The position numbers and the translations under genes are program-made. A stretch of 64,000 nt of DNA from Shimia_B sp038528385 (lineage in GTDB: Bacteria > Pseudomonadota > Alphaproteobacteria > Rhodobacterales > Rhodobacteraceae): positions 310,001 to 374,000 of the forward strand of contig JBCBET010000002.1 of assembly GCA_038528385.1 (NCBI GenBank), in the 5' to 3' direction. This document shows, one piece after another, positions 40,664 to 48,552 of the stretch. The notes beneath the pieces are model-generated. The model was not told the DNA's origin, did no database searches, and saw only the letters and a program-made list of their open reading frames with translations. How positions within the stretch are numbered: the first letter of the stretch is position 1; each line of letters starts with the position of its first letter.

Positions 40664-42094
40664 GTGACGAAGGCGCCGCTCTTTCTCGATGTCGATGGGA
40701 CGTTCCTGAAGACGGACCTCCTCCTCGAGGGGATCTGGGCCGGGCTCGGGCAGGCCCCGCTGGCCACGCTGGCGGCGCTCCTGCGCCACGGGCGCGATCC
40801 CGCGCGTCTCAAGGCCGCGCTGGCCGAGCAGGTGCCGCTCAGGCTCGATCTCATGCCCGTGCGCGCGGAGATCGCGGAGCTCGCCGCCGCCGCCCGCGAG
40901 GAGGGCCATGCGGTGGGGCTCGCCTCGGCCTCGGACGCGCGGCTCGTGGCCGCGCTCGCCGAACTCCACGGTTATGACATGTCCCTGGGCTCCGTGCCCG
41001 GGCGCAACCTGAAGGGCGCGGAGAAGGCCGCGGCGCTCCAGGAGGCCACGCAGGAGACCGGCTACATCTATGCCGGCAACAGCCGCGCCGACCGTCCCGC
41101 CTGGGACGCTGCGCAGGCGGCCATCGTCGTGGGCGACCCGGGCCGGGCGCGCCGGGGGCTCGCGGCGCAAGGCGTGCCGGTGACGCCCGTCGCCGGGGGC
41201 TGGTCTCCCCGCGATCTCGTGCGCGCCCTCAGGCCGCACCAGTGGGTCAAGAACGTGCTGCTGCTCCTGCCGATGATCGCGGCCCATGAGTTCGGGCTTC
41301 CCACGCTCCTCCTCGCGCTCCTGGGCATCGCGGCGTTTTCGGCGGCGGCGAGCGCGATCTACCTCGTCAACGATCTCCTCGATCTCGAGGCCGACCGGCT
41401 CCACGTCAAGAAATGCACGCGGCCCTTCGCCTCGGGCGCGGTGCCTATCGGCGCAGGCATGGCGGCCGCCGTGGCGCTCGGCGCGCTGGCGCTGGGGCTC
41501 GGCACGCTCCTCGGACCCGCCTTCCTCGGGGTCGTCGTGCTCTACATGGCGCTGTCGCTGGCCTATTCGCTCCAGCTCAAGCGCATGCGCTGGATCGATA
41601 TCGCGACGCTGGCCACGCTCTACACGCTGCGCGTGGTGGCCGGGGCGGCGGCCACGCAGGTGGAGGCCTCGGTGGCGATGCTCGTCTTCATCTTTCCGGT
41701 CTTCATCGCGCTGGGCTGCGTGAAGCGGCTCACGGAGCTGACGCTGGCCACCTCCGACGCCCGTTTGCCCGGGCGCGGCTACGGGCGGCCGGACCGGGAG
41801 GACCTGCTCAACGTGGCGGCCCTGGGCGCGGTGGGGGCGCTCGTGGTCTTCTTTCTCTACACCTGGAGCGCGCAGGCCCTGGCGCTCTATCCCACGCGGT
41901 GGATCCTCTGGATCGCCATGGTGCCCATGGCGGCGTGGCTCACGCGCATGGTGGTGCTGGGCTACGGCGGCAAGCAGGATTACGATCCCATCGTTTTCGC
42001 CCTGCGCGACAAGACGGGGGTGGGCCTCCTTCTCATCACGCTCTCGCTCATGTTCTACGCCGCGGGCCTCTGGAGCACGTGGTTCGGCCTCTGA
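40664..42094 (+). CDS. HAD-UbiA fusion: decaprenyl-phosphate phosphoribosyltransferase-like with phosphatase domain
   Basis: A 476-residue fusion. Residues 1-~185 are a HAD phosphatase (FLDVDGTFLKTDLLLEG, GLASASDARLVAAL, YIYAGNSRADRPAWDAA). From ~190 is a UbiA prenyltransferase with RPHQWVKNVLLLLPMIA, NDLLDLEADRLHVKKCTRPF and YSLQLKRMRWIDIATL. The RPxQWVKN and NDxxDxxxDR-H-x-K motifs are those of decaprenyl-phosphate 5-phosphoribosyltransferase (Rv3806c family). The HAD part could remove the 5-phosphate from its product. Start GTG 40664 follows GGGGAGGGGTGAG. Convergent with DprE2/DprE1-like genes 34 bp away. Confidence 0.88.
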   Translation: MTKAPLFLDVDGTFLKTDLLLEGIWAGLGQAPLATLAALLRHGRDPARLKAALAEQVPLRLDLMPVRAEIAELAAAAREEGHAVGLASASDARLVAALAELHGYDMSLGSVPGRNLKGAEKAAALQEATQETGYIYAGNSRADRPAWDAAQAAIVVGDPGRARRGLAAQGVPVTPVAGGWSPRDLVRALRPHQWVKNVLLLLPMIAAHEFGLPTLLLALLGIAAFSAAASAIYLVNDLLDLEADRLHVKKCTRPFASGAVPIGAGMAAAVALGALALGLGTLLGPAFLGVVVLYMALSLAYSLQLKRMRWIDIATLATLYTLRVVAGAAATQVEASVAMLVFIFPVFIALGCVKRLTELTLATSDARLPGRGYGRPDREDLLNVAALGAVGALVVFFLYTWSAQALALYPTRWILWIAMVPMAAWLTRMVVLGYGGKQDYDPIVFALRDKTGVGLLLITLSLMFYAAGLWSTWFGL

Positions 42095-42097
42095 ACG

Positions 42098-42125
42098 GCC
42101 GCGAATTTCTTCGGAAATTCGTGGC
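42098..42125. terminator. UUCG hairpin shared by convergent genes
   Basis: GCCGCGAATTTC (42098-42109) / GAAATTCGTGGC (42114-42125) with a TTCG loop: a 12-bp stem with one G-T pair. It fills the 34-bp gap between the HAD-UbiA stop and the DprE2-like stop. No T run on either side. Related to the hairpin at 20389-20409. Confidence 0.65.
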
Positions 42126-42128
42126 GGC

Positions 42129-42866
42129 TCAGATGGACAGTTTCTTGAAGATGGGCTCCGGCACCAGGCGGATGATGGTCATGATGAGGACCCAGAAGCC
42201 GGGCGTGTAGATCACGTTGCGCCGCTTCTCCACCGCCCGCAGGATATCGTCCGCCACCTTTTCGGGCGGCGCCACGAGGAACATCCCCTCCACATTCCAG
42301 GTCATCGCCGTGTCGACGAAGCCGGGCTTCACCGTCACCACGTGGCCGCCCGCGCGGGTGAGGCGGTTTCTCAACCCGCTGAGATAGGTGTGAAACCCTG
42401 CCTTGGCCGCGCCGTAGACGTAATTTCCCACGCGCCCGCGATCGCCCGCCACCGAGCCCACGCCCACAACCGTCCCGCCGCCGCGCGCCTCGAGCTCGGG
42501 CGCGAGCATCTGGAGGATGCGGGCCGGGCCCGTGAAGCTGTCGGTGACGGTCCCGTCGATGAGGGCGGGGTCCGCGTCGATGGCGCCTTGCGCCGGCATG
42601 GAGCCCACGAAGACGGCGGCGTTGAGCGTGCCCTCCTCCGATGCCATGGCCGCGACGAGCGCGGCGAAGGTCTCCGGGTCCCGCGCATCGAACCGCAGGG
42701 CCCGCGACATCCGCGCGCCGCGGGCGCGGGCGTCGGCGGCGGTGGCCTCCATGTCGGCGATGTCGCGGCCCGCGAGGACGAGCCCCGCGCCGCGCTCGGC
42801 GAGCGCCCGGATGAGCGCCCGCGCCATCGAGGACGTCGCGCCGAGGATGAGCCAGGTCTCCTGCAT
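42129..42866 (-). CDS. DprE2-like short-chain dehydrogenase (decaprenylphosphoryl-2-keto-ribose reductase type)
   Basis: A 245-residue SDR. NAD(P) motif GATSSMARALIRALAERGA near residue 9, VGVGSVAGDRGRVGNYVYGAAKAG with the YxxxK catalytic pair, and VKPGFVDTAMTW after it. The C-terminal hydrophobic/amphipathic tail (NVIYTPGFWVLIMTIIRLVP) fits membrane-lipid substrates, as in DprE2. The ATG overlaps the stop of the DprE1-like gene by one base, so the two are coupled, as dprE1-dprE2 are in mycobacteria. Other SDR functions cannot be excluded without the partner gene. Confidence 0.85.
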   Translation of the reverse strand: MQETWLILGATSSMARALIRALAERGAGLVLAGRDIADMEATAADARARGARMSRALRFDARDPETFAALVAAMASEEGTLNAAVFVGSMPAQGAIDADPALIDGTVTDSFTGPARILQMLAPELEARGGGTVVGVGSVAGDRGRVGNYVYGAAKAGFHTYLSGLRNRLTRAGGHVVTVKPGFVDTAMTWNVEGMFLVAPPEKVADDILRAVEKRRNVIYTPGFWVLIMTIIRLVPEPIFKKLSI

Positions 42867-44164
42867 CACGTGCTCTCCCGGAGCTCGAGCCGCCGGACGA
42901 GATCGGTGACGAGCGCGCCCTCGGGGTCGGCCTTCGCCGCCTCTCCTGCCCAGGCCGCGCGGCCCGGATACATCGCGTGGATGGTGGAGGGGGATGCGAG
43001 GGCGTCCTTGGCCAGGTAGATGCGCCCGCCCGCTTCGAGCGTGGCGGCCTCGAGCTCTGCAAGGAGCGCTGTGGCGCGTCCCTTGGCCGGTATGTCGACG
43101 GCGAGCGTGTAGCCCTCCATTGGAAAGGACATGAGCCCCGCGCAACCGGGACCGAGCCGCTTCAGCACCGCCAGCGGCGAGGCGCGGCCGGAGCGGGCGA
43201 TCGTCTCCAGCATCTCGCGCAGGGCTGGGGCTGCGCCCAGCGGAACGACGCATTGGAACTGGTGAAAGCCCGCCTTGCCGTAGAGCCTGTTCCAGTCGTG
43301 GATGCGGTCGAGGGGAAAGAAGAAATCCGTGAAGCTGCGCCTGACCGTGCGCCCGGTGGGCGGCACGCGACGGAAATAGGCGGCGTTGAAGGCGCGCACC
43401 ACCGGGGAGGAGAGCGCGAAGCCCGGCGCGTCGAGCGGGACGGACCGCGCCGTGCCCGCCTTGGGCGGGGTGCCCTCGGCCACTTCGGCCTCCTCGAGGA
43501 TGCCGCGCCCGAGCGCGCTGCCGGTGGCGGTGGCGTCGATCCAGCCGACGCAATACTGCGCCGTGGAGCCGTCGAGTTCGGCGATGAATTCGTCCCAGCC
43601 GGCCATGCGGCGCTCGCGCACGCGCATGAGGTCCCCCTCGATGGGGGTGAGCGCGAGCCGCGCGGAGAGGATGATGCCGGTCTGGCCGAGCCCGCCCACG
43701 GTGGCCTCGAAAGCCGGGCTGCCCGGCGTGATCGTCGTGACTGTGTCGCCCTGGCGCAGCTCGATCTCCGTCACATGGGCGCCGAAGCTGCCGGCGTGGT
43801 GGTGGTTCTTGCCGTGGACATCCATGGCGATGGCCCCGCCCACCGTGGCGAAACCGGTGCCGGGCATCACCGGCAGGAGCCAGCCGCGGGGCGCGAAGGT
43901 GCGCACCAGATCGCCCGTGGTCGCGCCCGCCTCCACGTGGAGGTGCCCGGTCATGGGGTCGAAATCGAGGATGCGGTCGAGCCGCGACAGGTCGAGGGCG
44001 CGGCCCGCATCGTTGAGGCAGGCATCCCCGTAGGAGCGGCGATTGCCGAGGGCCGGCGCCGTCTCCAGCGACAACAGAGTGCTGCGCCGCTCCGGCCGCG
44101 CAAGGTCGCCCGTCGCGCGCAGCGCCCGGCCCCAGCCGGTATAGGTTTCAGTTCGCCAGACCAT
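42866..44164 (-). CDS. DprE1-like FAD oxidase (decaprenylphosphoryl-beta-D-ribose 2-oxidase type)
   Basis: A 432-residue FAD-binding oxidoreductase (numbering below counts from an upstream GTG, three residues earlier). FAD domain: LGNRRSYGDACLN, GTGFATVGGAIAMDVHGKNHHHAGSF, and VGGLGQTGIILSARLAL. The C-terminal substrate domain contains FHQFQCVVPLG, LMSFPMEGYTLAVDIP and GGRIYLAKDAL, matching DprE1. The Lys equivalent to Mtb Lys418 is present (Lys389), while the position of Cys387 is Ala358. ATG 44164 has an AAAGAG site 8 bases upstream. It overlaps the end of the flippase-like gene by 17 bp. Confidence 0.88.
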   Translation of the reverse strand: MVWRTETYTGWGRALRATGDLARPERRSTLLSLETAPALGNRRSYGDACLNDAGRALDLSRLDRILDFDPMTGHLHVEAGATTGDLVRTFAPRGWLLPVMPGTGFATVGGAIAMDVHGKNHHHAGSFGAHVTEIELRQGDTVTTITPGSPAFEATVGGLGQTGIILSARLALTPIEGDLMRVRERRMAGWDEFIAELDGSTAQYCVGWIDATATGSALGRGILEEAEVAEGTPPKAGTARSVPLDAPGFALSSPVVRAFNAAYFRRVPPTGRTVRRSFTDFFFPLDRIHDWNRLYGKAGFHQFQCVVPLGAAPALREMLETIARSGRASPLAVLKRLGPGCAGLMSFPMEGYTLAVDIPAKGRATALLAELEAATLEAGGRIYLAKDALASPSTIHAMYPGRAAWAGEAAKADPEGALVTDLVRRLELREST

Positions 44165-45140
44165 TTCGCGCACTCTTTGCCTTTCGCTCGGCCACCGGAA
44201 ACACGACGAGCCCGATGGCGATGGCGAACCAGAGCGTCGTGAGCCGGATCACCGCCGTGGCGGCCACGGCCACGTCGAGCGGCACGTCCTCGAGCGTCAG
44301 GAGCGCCACCATGGCCGCCTCGGCCCCGCCGATCCCGCCGGGGGCGCCGGTGAGCCCGCCCGCGAGCGTCGCGAAGAGAAAGATCGCCACCGCCGTCCAG
44401 AACGGCAGCGGCGCGCCCATCCACACCAGAAGCAGGTGAAAGGCCCAGCCCTCCGCCAGCCAGCCCAGGATCGACAGGATGCCCGCCACAAGGATCACGC
44501 GGGACGTTGAAAAGACGGCGATGGAGCGCGCGGAGCTGCGGACGCGGGCCATGAGGCGCGGGAAACGCCCGGTGAGGCGGTAGGCCCCGCCCACGAGCGC
44601 CGAAAGCAGCGATGGGCGCGTGGCGATGATGGCCGCGCAGACGGAGGCCAGCGCGATGGTGAGCGCGAGCCCCGTGCCCATGGTCGAGAGCGCCACCGCC
44701 ACGGCGAGCATGATCCCCATGGCCGCCAGGTCCGCGGCGCGATCCACCAGCGCCAGCGGCGCGGTGCGCTCGAAGCTCCAGTCCGCCTCCGATTTCAGCC
44801 AGCGCATGCGAATGAGTTCGCCCACCCGGCCCGGCGTCACCGTCATGGCGAAGCCGCCGAAATAGTGCCGCACATTGGTGCCGAGGGAGGTGGGCAGCCC
44901 GAGCTCGCGCGCGAAAAGGTCCCAGCGCAGGGCACGCATGCCGTAATTGGCGACGCTGAGCAGGAGCAGAAACGCGATGGCCTGGAGCGAGAGCTTGGCA
45001 AGCTGCGAGAGCGTGGCGTCCCATCCCGTGGCGGAAGCGAGACCCGTGAGGCCGAGCACCACCAGCCCGAAAAGACCGGTCATAACTGCTCTGTCGACCC
45101 ATGCCTTGCGGCGACGGCCTGCCATGTCGCTGCTGCTCAT
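44148..45140 (-). CDS. Lysylphosphatidylglycerol-synthase-type membrane protein (flippase-like, UPF0104)
   Basis: A 330-residue polytopic protein of the LPG_synthase_TM/UPF0104 family with about eight membrane helices. Recognisable parts: FGGFAMTVTPGRVGELIRMRWL (the TPGR-GE motif), LVDRAADLAAMGIML, and GGLTGAPGGIGGAEAAMVALL. Members flip lipids or associate with polyprenyl-linked glycan synthesis. In this cassette it may translocate decaprenyl-phospho-arabinose; this is inference. The second of two ATGs (45140) is favoured, with GGAG 8 bases upstream. Confidence 0.82.
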   Translation of the reverse strand: MSSSDMAGRRRKAWVDRAVMTGLFGLVVLGLTGLASATGWDATLSQLAKLSLQAIAFLLLLSVANYGMRALRWDLFARELGLPTSLGTNVRHYFGGFAMTVTPGRVGELIRMRWLKSEADWSFERTAPLALVDRAADLAAMGIMLAVAVALSTMGTGLALTIALASVCAAIIATRPSLLSALVGGAYRLTGRFPRLMARVRSSARSIAVFSTSRVILVAGILSILGWLAEGWAFHLLLVWMGAPLPFWTAVAIFLFATLAGGLTGAPGGIGGAEAAMVALLTLEDVPLDVAVAATAVIRLTTLWFAIAIGLVVFPVAERKAKSARNGLAN

Positions 45141-45304
45141 TATCATTACTCCGTTCGTTACTCTCGTAATGAGGCAAGATTGTGGAGTTGTGACGCGTGT
45201 CGAAACACTTACCCGTGACGGGGGCAGACCGGCAATGCCCTTCGCGAACCCGTGTCGCGGCGGCCGAGGGGTCCGCGCCGCCGGGCGGACAGACCTCGAA
45301 GCGG

Positions 45305-45589
45305 TCAGACCTTGAAGACGTCGGCCCAGTCCGGGTGCTTGCGCCGTAGGGCATTCACGAAGGGGCAGAGCGGGACGACCCTGAACCCCTTGGCGCGGGC
45401 ATCGGCCACGAGATGCTCCACGAGCGCGCGCCCCGCCCCCGTGCCGCGCATGGCCTCGGGCACGCCGGTATGGTCGACGATGCGCAGCGCGTCCGAGGCG
45501 ATGGAGAAGGTCATCTCCGCCTCCCCGGCCTCGGTGCGCAGCACGTAGCGGCCCTTCCGGCCGTCGATTTCTTCAGTGATCACGGGCAT
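45305..45589 (-). CDS. Small GNAT-type N-acetyltransferase
   Basis: A 94-residue protein with the compact GNAT core of the YjdJ/CPF type: RYVLRTEAGEAEMTFSIAS, VDHTGVPEAMRGTGAGRALVEHLVADARAKGFRVVPLCPFV (in segments; acetyl-CoA loop RGTGAG). Substrate unknown; such proteins often acetylate small molecules or protein termini. ATG 45589 follows GGCGGAGGG. It is divergent from two small membrane-protein genes and not obviously part of the arabinose cassette, from which it is separated by 160 bp. Confidence 0.85.
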   Translation of the reverse strand: MPVITEEIDGRKGRYVLRTEAGEAEMTFSIASDALRIVDHTGVPEAMRGTGAGRALVEHLVADARAKGFRVVPLCPFVNALRRKHPDWADVFKV

Positions 45590-45684
45590 TTCCCTCCGCC
45601 GGGTGGTCGCGCGCCCCGCGGGCGCTAGGCTCTCTCGCTCGCACGGGGGCAGGTTGCCCCGCATCGCGCAAGGTAGGAGAGCCC

Positions 45685-45879
45685 ATGGCAGACCAGCAAG
45701 ATTTCGAGACCGAGTTCGCCCGCCACCGCGGGCCGCTTCTCATCCTGTCGACGCTGGTGGTCTCCACGCTCTGCGCCTGTCTCGTGATGCTGTCGACGAC
45801 ATCGCTGACCGCCAAGCCCGAGGTCCGAAAGCGGGGAGCCGACACAACCGTGGGAACTCCCGGGCCCGTGATCCGTTGA
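45685..45879 (+). CDS. Small single-helix membrane protein
   Basis: A 64-residue protein with one membrane helix (residues ~17-41, LLILSTLVVSTLCACLVMLS) and a basic, polar C-terminus. No family recognised. Coding is supported by a good AGGAGA site 4-5 bases before the ATG and by pairing with a second small membrane protein 23 bp downstream. Both start MAD and have similar layout (polar N-terminus, one helix, short tail). Confidence 0.6.
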   Translation: MADQQDFETEFARHRGPLLILSTLVVSTLCACLVMLSTTSLTAKPEVRKRGADTTVGTPGPVIR

Positions 45880-45902
45880 GCCGGTCGAAGAAGGAGCGCA
45901 CC

Positions 45903-46076
45903 ATGGCAGACGCGAACACCCACAGGCACGCCGAGACACGGGATTTCGGCGCGCGCGGCGGCCTCGCCGTGCTGGCGGTCTTTGCCGCCGCGCTCTTTTT
46001 GGCATCTCATTACTTCACTGCCGCCTCGGGCGACGTTCCCGACGACCCGAATGATCCCGCCACTTTGCGCCAGTGA
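45903..46076 (+). CDS. Second small single-helix membrane protein
   Basis: A 57-residue protein: polar N-terminus with several His/Arg, one helix (GGLAVLAVFAAALFLASHYF) and an acidic Pro/Asp tail. AAGGAG lies 6 bases before the ATG. It forms a likely two-gene operon with the preceding small membrane protein. No family recognised. Ends just before the nested hairpin at 46079-46140. Confidence 0.6.
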   Translation: MADANTHRHAETRDFGARGGLAVLAVFAAALFLASHYFTAASGDVPDDPNDPATLRQ

Positions 46077-46078
46077 CG

Positions 46079-46140
46079 CTGAGCCCGTGACGCGGCCCCG
46101 TTTTGGGGAGGCCGCGCGCCGAGCCAGAGGCGGGGCTCAG
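46079..46140. terminator. Nested dyad between convergent genes
   Basis: Outer arms CTGAGCCC (46079-46086) and GGGCTCAG (46133-46140) enclose an inner hairpin CGCGGCCCC (46091-46099) / GGGG-A-GGCCGCG (46105-46116). It covers the whole gap between the small membrane protein gene and scoB and reaches into the scoB stop. Probably a bidirectional terminator, though without a strong T run. Confidence 0.6.
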
Positions 46141-46760
46141 AGAACCGTGGCCTCGGTGGCGGCGCGCAGGTCGTCCTCGCTCACACCGTCGGCCAGTTCG
46201 ACGATGGCGAGCCCGCCCTCCACGACGTCGAGCACGCCCAGATTGGTGATGATGCGGTCCACGACCCCGGCGCCGGTGAGCGGGAGCGTGCAGGCCTTCA
46301 GGACCTTGGAGACGCCGGCCTTGTTCTGGTGATCCATGACGACAATGACGCGGCCCACGCCGGCCACGAGATCCATGGCCCCGCCCATGCCCTTGACGAG
46401 CTTGCCCGGGATCATCCAGTTCGCCAGGTCACCGTTTTCGGCCACTTCCATGGCGCCCAGGATCGCCGCCGCGATCTTGCCGCCCCGGATCATGCCGAAG
46501 GAGGTGGCGCTGTCGAAATAGGCGGTGCGCTTGAGCTCGGTGATCGTCTGCTTGCCCGCGTTGATGAGGTCGGGGTCCTCCTCCCCCTCGAAGGGGAAAG
46601 GGCCCATCCCGAGCATCCCGTTCTCCGATTGCAGGGTGATATCCTTGTCGCCCACGTAGTTTGCCACAAGCGTTGGGATGCCGATGCCGAGATTGACGTA
46701 CATGCCGTCCTCGAGCTCTTCAGCCGCCCGCGCGGCCATCTGATTGCGATCCCAGGGCAT
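46137..46760 (-). CDS. scoB: Succinyl-CoA:3-ketoacid CoA-transferase subunit B
   Basis: The enzyme moves CoA from succinyl-CoA to acetoacetate, allowing ketone bodies or PHB-derived acetoacetate to be used. The beta subunit carries the catalytic glutamate in LQSENGMLG (Glu46). NLGIGIPTLVANYV, GGKIAAAILGAMEVAENGDLANWMIPG (in segments) and GGAMDLVAG match the family. 207 aa, normal. AAGGAG lies 6 bases before the ATG. It starts 4 bp after the LOV-kinase gene instead of directly after scoA. Confidence 0.95.
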   Translation of the reverse strand: MPWDRNQMAARAAEELEDGMYVNLGIGIPTLVANYVGDKDITLQSENGMLGMGPFPFEGEEDPDLINAGKQTITELKRTAYFDSATSFGMIRGGKIAAAILGAMEVAENGDLANWMIPGKLVKGMGGAMDLVAGVGRVIVVMDHQNKAGVSKVLKACTLPLTGAGVVDRIITNLGVLDVVEGGLAIVELADGVSEDDLRAATEATVL

Positions 46761-46764
46761 GGCT

Positions 46765-47826
46765 CTACTCCTTCTCGGCGGCGATTTCGCTGCCGTCTTC
46801 GTTCCAGTTTCCGGCGGGGACCTCCACGGTCACAACGGTGCCGGCGGCGCCGCGCGTCACCTGGATCGTGCCGCTGAGCCCGTCCACGAGCCCGATCAGG
46901 AGCTGGCCTCCCAGCGAGCCGCGCGAGGGCCATTCCGTCTCGGCGGGGATGCCCACGCCGTCATCGGCCACGGTCAGGCGCACGCCGCCTTCCGCGAATT
47001 CGGCGAGGCGCACCTCCACGAGCCCGCTGTCGAGCCCCACGAAGGCGTGCTGGAAACAATTGGTCATGATTTCGGACAGGATCAGGCCCAGCCGCGTGGC
47101 CGCGTCGAGCGGCGCGCGCACACGGGCGACATCGATATTCGTGCGGATGCCCGAGCGCCCGTCGATATGGGCGATCGCGTTGGCCACCCGCGTGAGATAG
47201 CTGCCGAGCGCGATGGAATCGTTCTGCGCGGCGCGGTTTGCGCCCGACATCTCCTCGTAGAGCATCTGAAGGCTCTCGATGCGGCGCGCGAGGGCGGCGA
47301 AATCGGACTTGTTCTCGGTCTCGCGCGCCTGCAGGCGGATCATGCCGATGATCATGCTCAGGTGGTTTTTCACCCGGTGCTGGATCTCGGTGAGCTGGCG
47401 CGAGAGGCCCGAGCCGCTGTCGAGCACATCGTCGCTCAGCCGTTGCTGGACGCCGAGGAAGAGCACCACGTCGCCCTCGTCATTGAGGACAGGCGAGACG
47501 AGCAGCCGGTTCATGAAGGGCTCGCCGTCAGCGCGGTAATTCAGGATGTCGACAACGACCTCTTCGCGCGCCTCGATGCCCGCCTTGAGCTTGCGCACGT
47601 CGGCGAGGTCGGTGTCCTCGCCCTGAAGAAAGCGGCAGTTGCGGCCCTCGGCGGCGGAGCGGCTGTAGCCCGTGACCTCTTCGAAGGCCTTGTTGACGTA
47701 GATGATCGGATTGTCCTCGCGCGACGGGTCGCTGATGACCATTGCCACGCCCGAGCCACCCACGCTCGAGACGACGGCAGCGGCATCCTCGGGCAGGCCC
47801 GAGCGGGGATTGACACGTTCTTCCAT
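46765..47826 (-). CDS. LOV-domain blue-light sensor histidine kinase (HisKA_2/HWE type)
   Basis: A 353-residue soluble kinase. Residues ~20-130 are a LOV (PAS) domain with the flavin-adduct motif GRNCRFLQG (61-69, Cys64), the FMN-contacting Asn96/Asn106 in LNYRADGEPFMN and Gln in FLGVQQ. A short linker leads to a HisKA_2 domain with phosphoacceptor His150 (EIQHRVKNHLSMIIGM) and an HATPase domain (LSEIMTNCFQHAF, VADDGVGIP). The gene lies 9 bp after scoA and 4 bp before scoB, so it is within the CoA-transferase operon. No response regulator is adjacent. GAGGAG precedes the ATG. Confidence 0.93.
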   Translation of the reverse strand: MEERVNPRSGLPEDAAAVVSSVGGSGVAMVISDPSREDNPIIYVNKAFEEVTGYSRSAAEGRNCRFLQGEDTDLADVRKLKAGIEAREEVVVDILNYRADGEPFMNRLLVSPVLNDEGDVVLFLGVQQRLSDDVLDSGSGLSRQLTEIQHRVKNHLSMIIGMIRLQARETENKSDFAALARRIESLQMLYEEMSGANRAAQNDSIALGSYLTRVANAIAHIDGRSGIRTNIDVARVRAPLDAATRLGLILSEIMTNCFQHAFVGLDSGLVEVRLAEFAEGGVRLTVADDGVGIPAETEWPSRGSLGGQLLIGLVDGLSGTIQVTRGAAGTVVTVEVPAGNWNEDGSEIAAEKE

Positions 47827-47835
47827 CAGAGCTCC

Positions 47836-48552
47836 TCAGGCCGCTTTCGGCCTCGTAGTGCGTTGTTCGATGCGCTTCTCGTGGGTGCCCTGGATCAGGC
47901 GGTTGACGTAGATGCCGGGCAGGTGGATGGCGTCGGGGTCGAGCGAGCCTGTGGGCACGATCTCCTCCACCTCCATCACGCAGACCTTGCCGCACATGGC
48001 CGCGGGCGGATTGAAGTTGCGCGCGGTCTTGCGGAAGACGGCATTGCCCGTCTCGTCCGCTTTCCAAGCCTTCACGATGGACAGGTCCGCGAAGAGGCCG
48101 GTCTCCATGATATGGGTTTCCATCTCGCCGTCGCGGTTGGGGAAGTCCTTGTGTTCCTTGCCCTCGGCGATGACGGTGCCCACGCCGGTCTTGGTGTAGA
48201 AGCCCGGGATGCCGCAGCCCGCCGCGCGCATGCGCTCGGCCAGCGTGCCCTGGGGATTGAACTCGAGCTCGAGCGCGCCGGAGAGGTACTGCTCCATGAA
48301 CGTCGCGTTCTCCCCCACATAGGAGGAGATCATCTTTTTCACCTGCCGGGTCTGGAGCAGGATGCCGATTCCGAACTCATCCACGCCCGCATTGTTGGAG
48401 GCGAAGGTGAGGTCCTTCGTGCCCGCCTCCTTGATGGCGTCGAGCAGGAGCTCCGGGATGCCGCAGAGGCCGAAACCGCCCGCGGCGATGAACATCCCGT
48501 CGAACAAAAGCCCGTCGAGAGCCTCCGCCGCGGACCCGTAGATTTTCTTCAT
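47836..48552 (-). CDS. scoA: Succinyl-CoA:3-ketoacid CoA-transferase subunit A
   Basis: Alpha subunit of the 3-oxoacid CoA-transferase: FIAAGGFGLCGIPELLLDAI, LTFASNNAGVDEFGIGILL, KKMISSYVGENATFMEQYL and GIPGFYTKTGVGTVIAEGKE, ending with a positively charged tail. 238 aa, normal. An AGGG site precedes the ATG by about 9 bases. It is the first gene of a three-gene unit scoA - LOV kinase - scoB. Upstream is a 201-bp gap that presumably carries the promoter. Confidence 0.95.
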   Translation of the reverse strand: MKKIYGSAAEALDGLLFDGMFIAAGGFGLCGIPELLLDAIKEAGTKDLTFASNNAGVDEFGIGILLQTRQVKKMISSYVGENATFMEQYLSGALELEFNPQGTLAERMRAAGCGIPGFYTKTGVGTVIAEGKEHKDFPNRDGEMETHIMETGLFADLSIVKAWKADETGNAVFRKTARNFNPPAAMCGKVCVMEVEEIVPTGSLDPDAIHLPGIYVNRLIQGTHEKRIEQRTTRPKAA

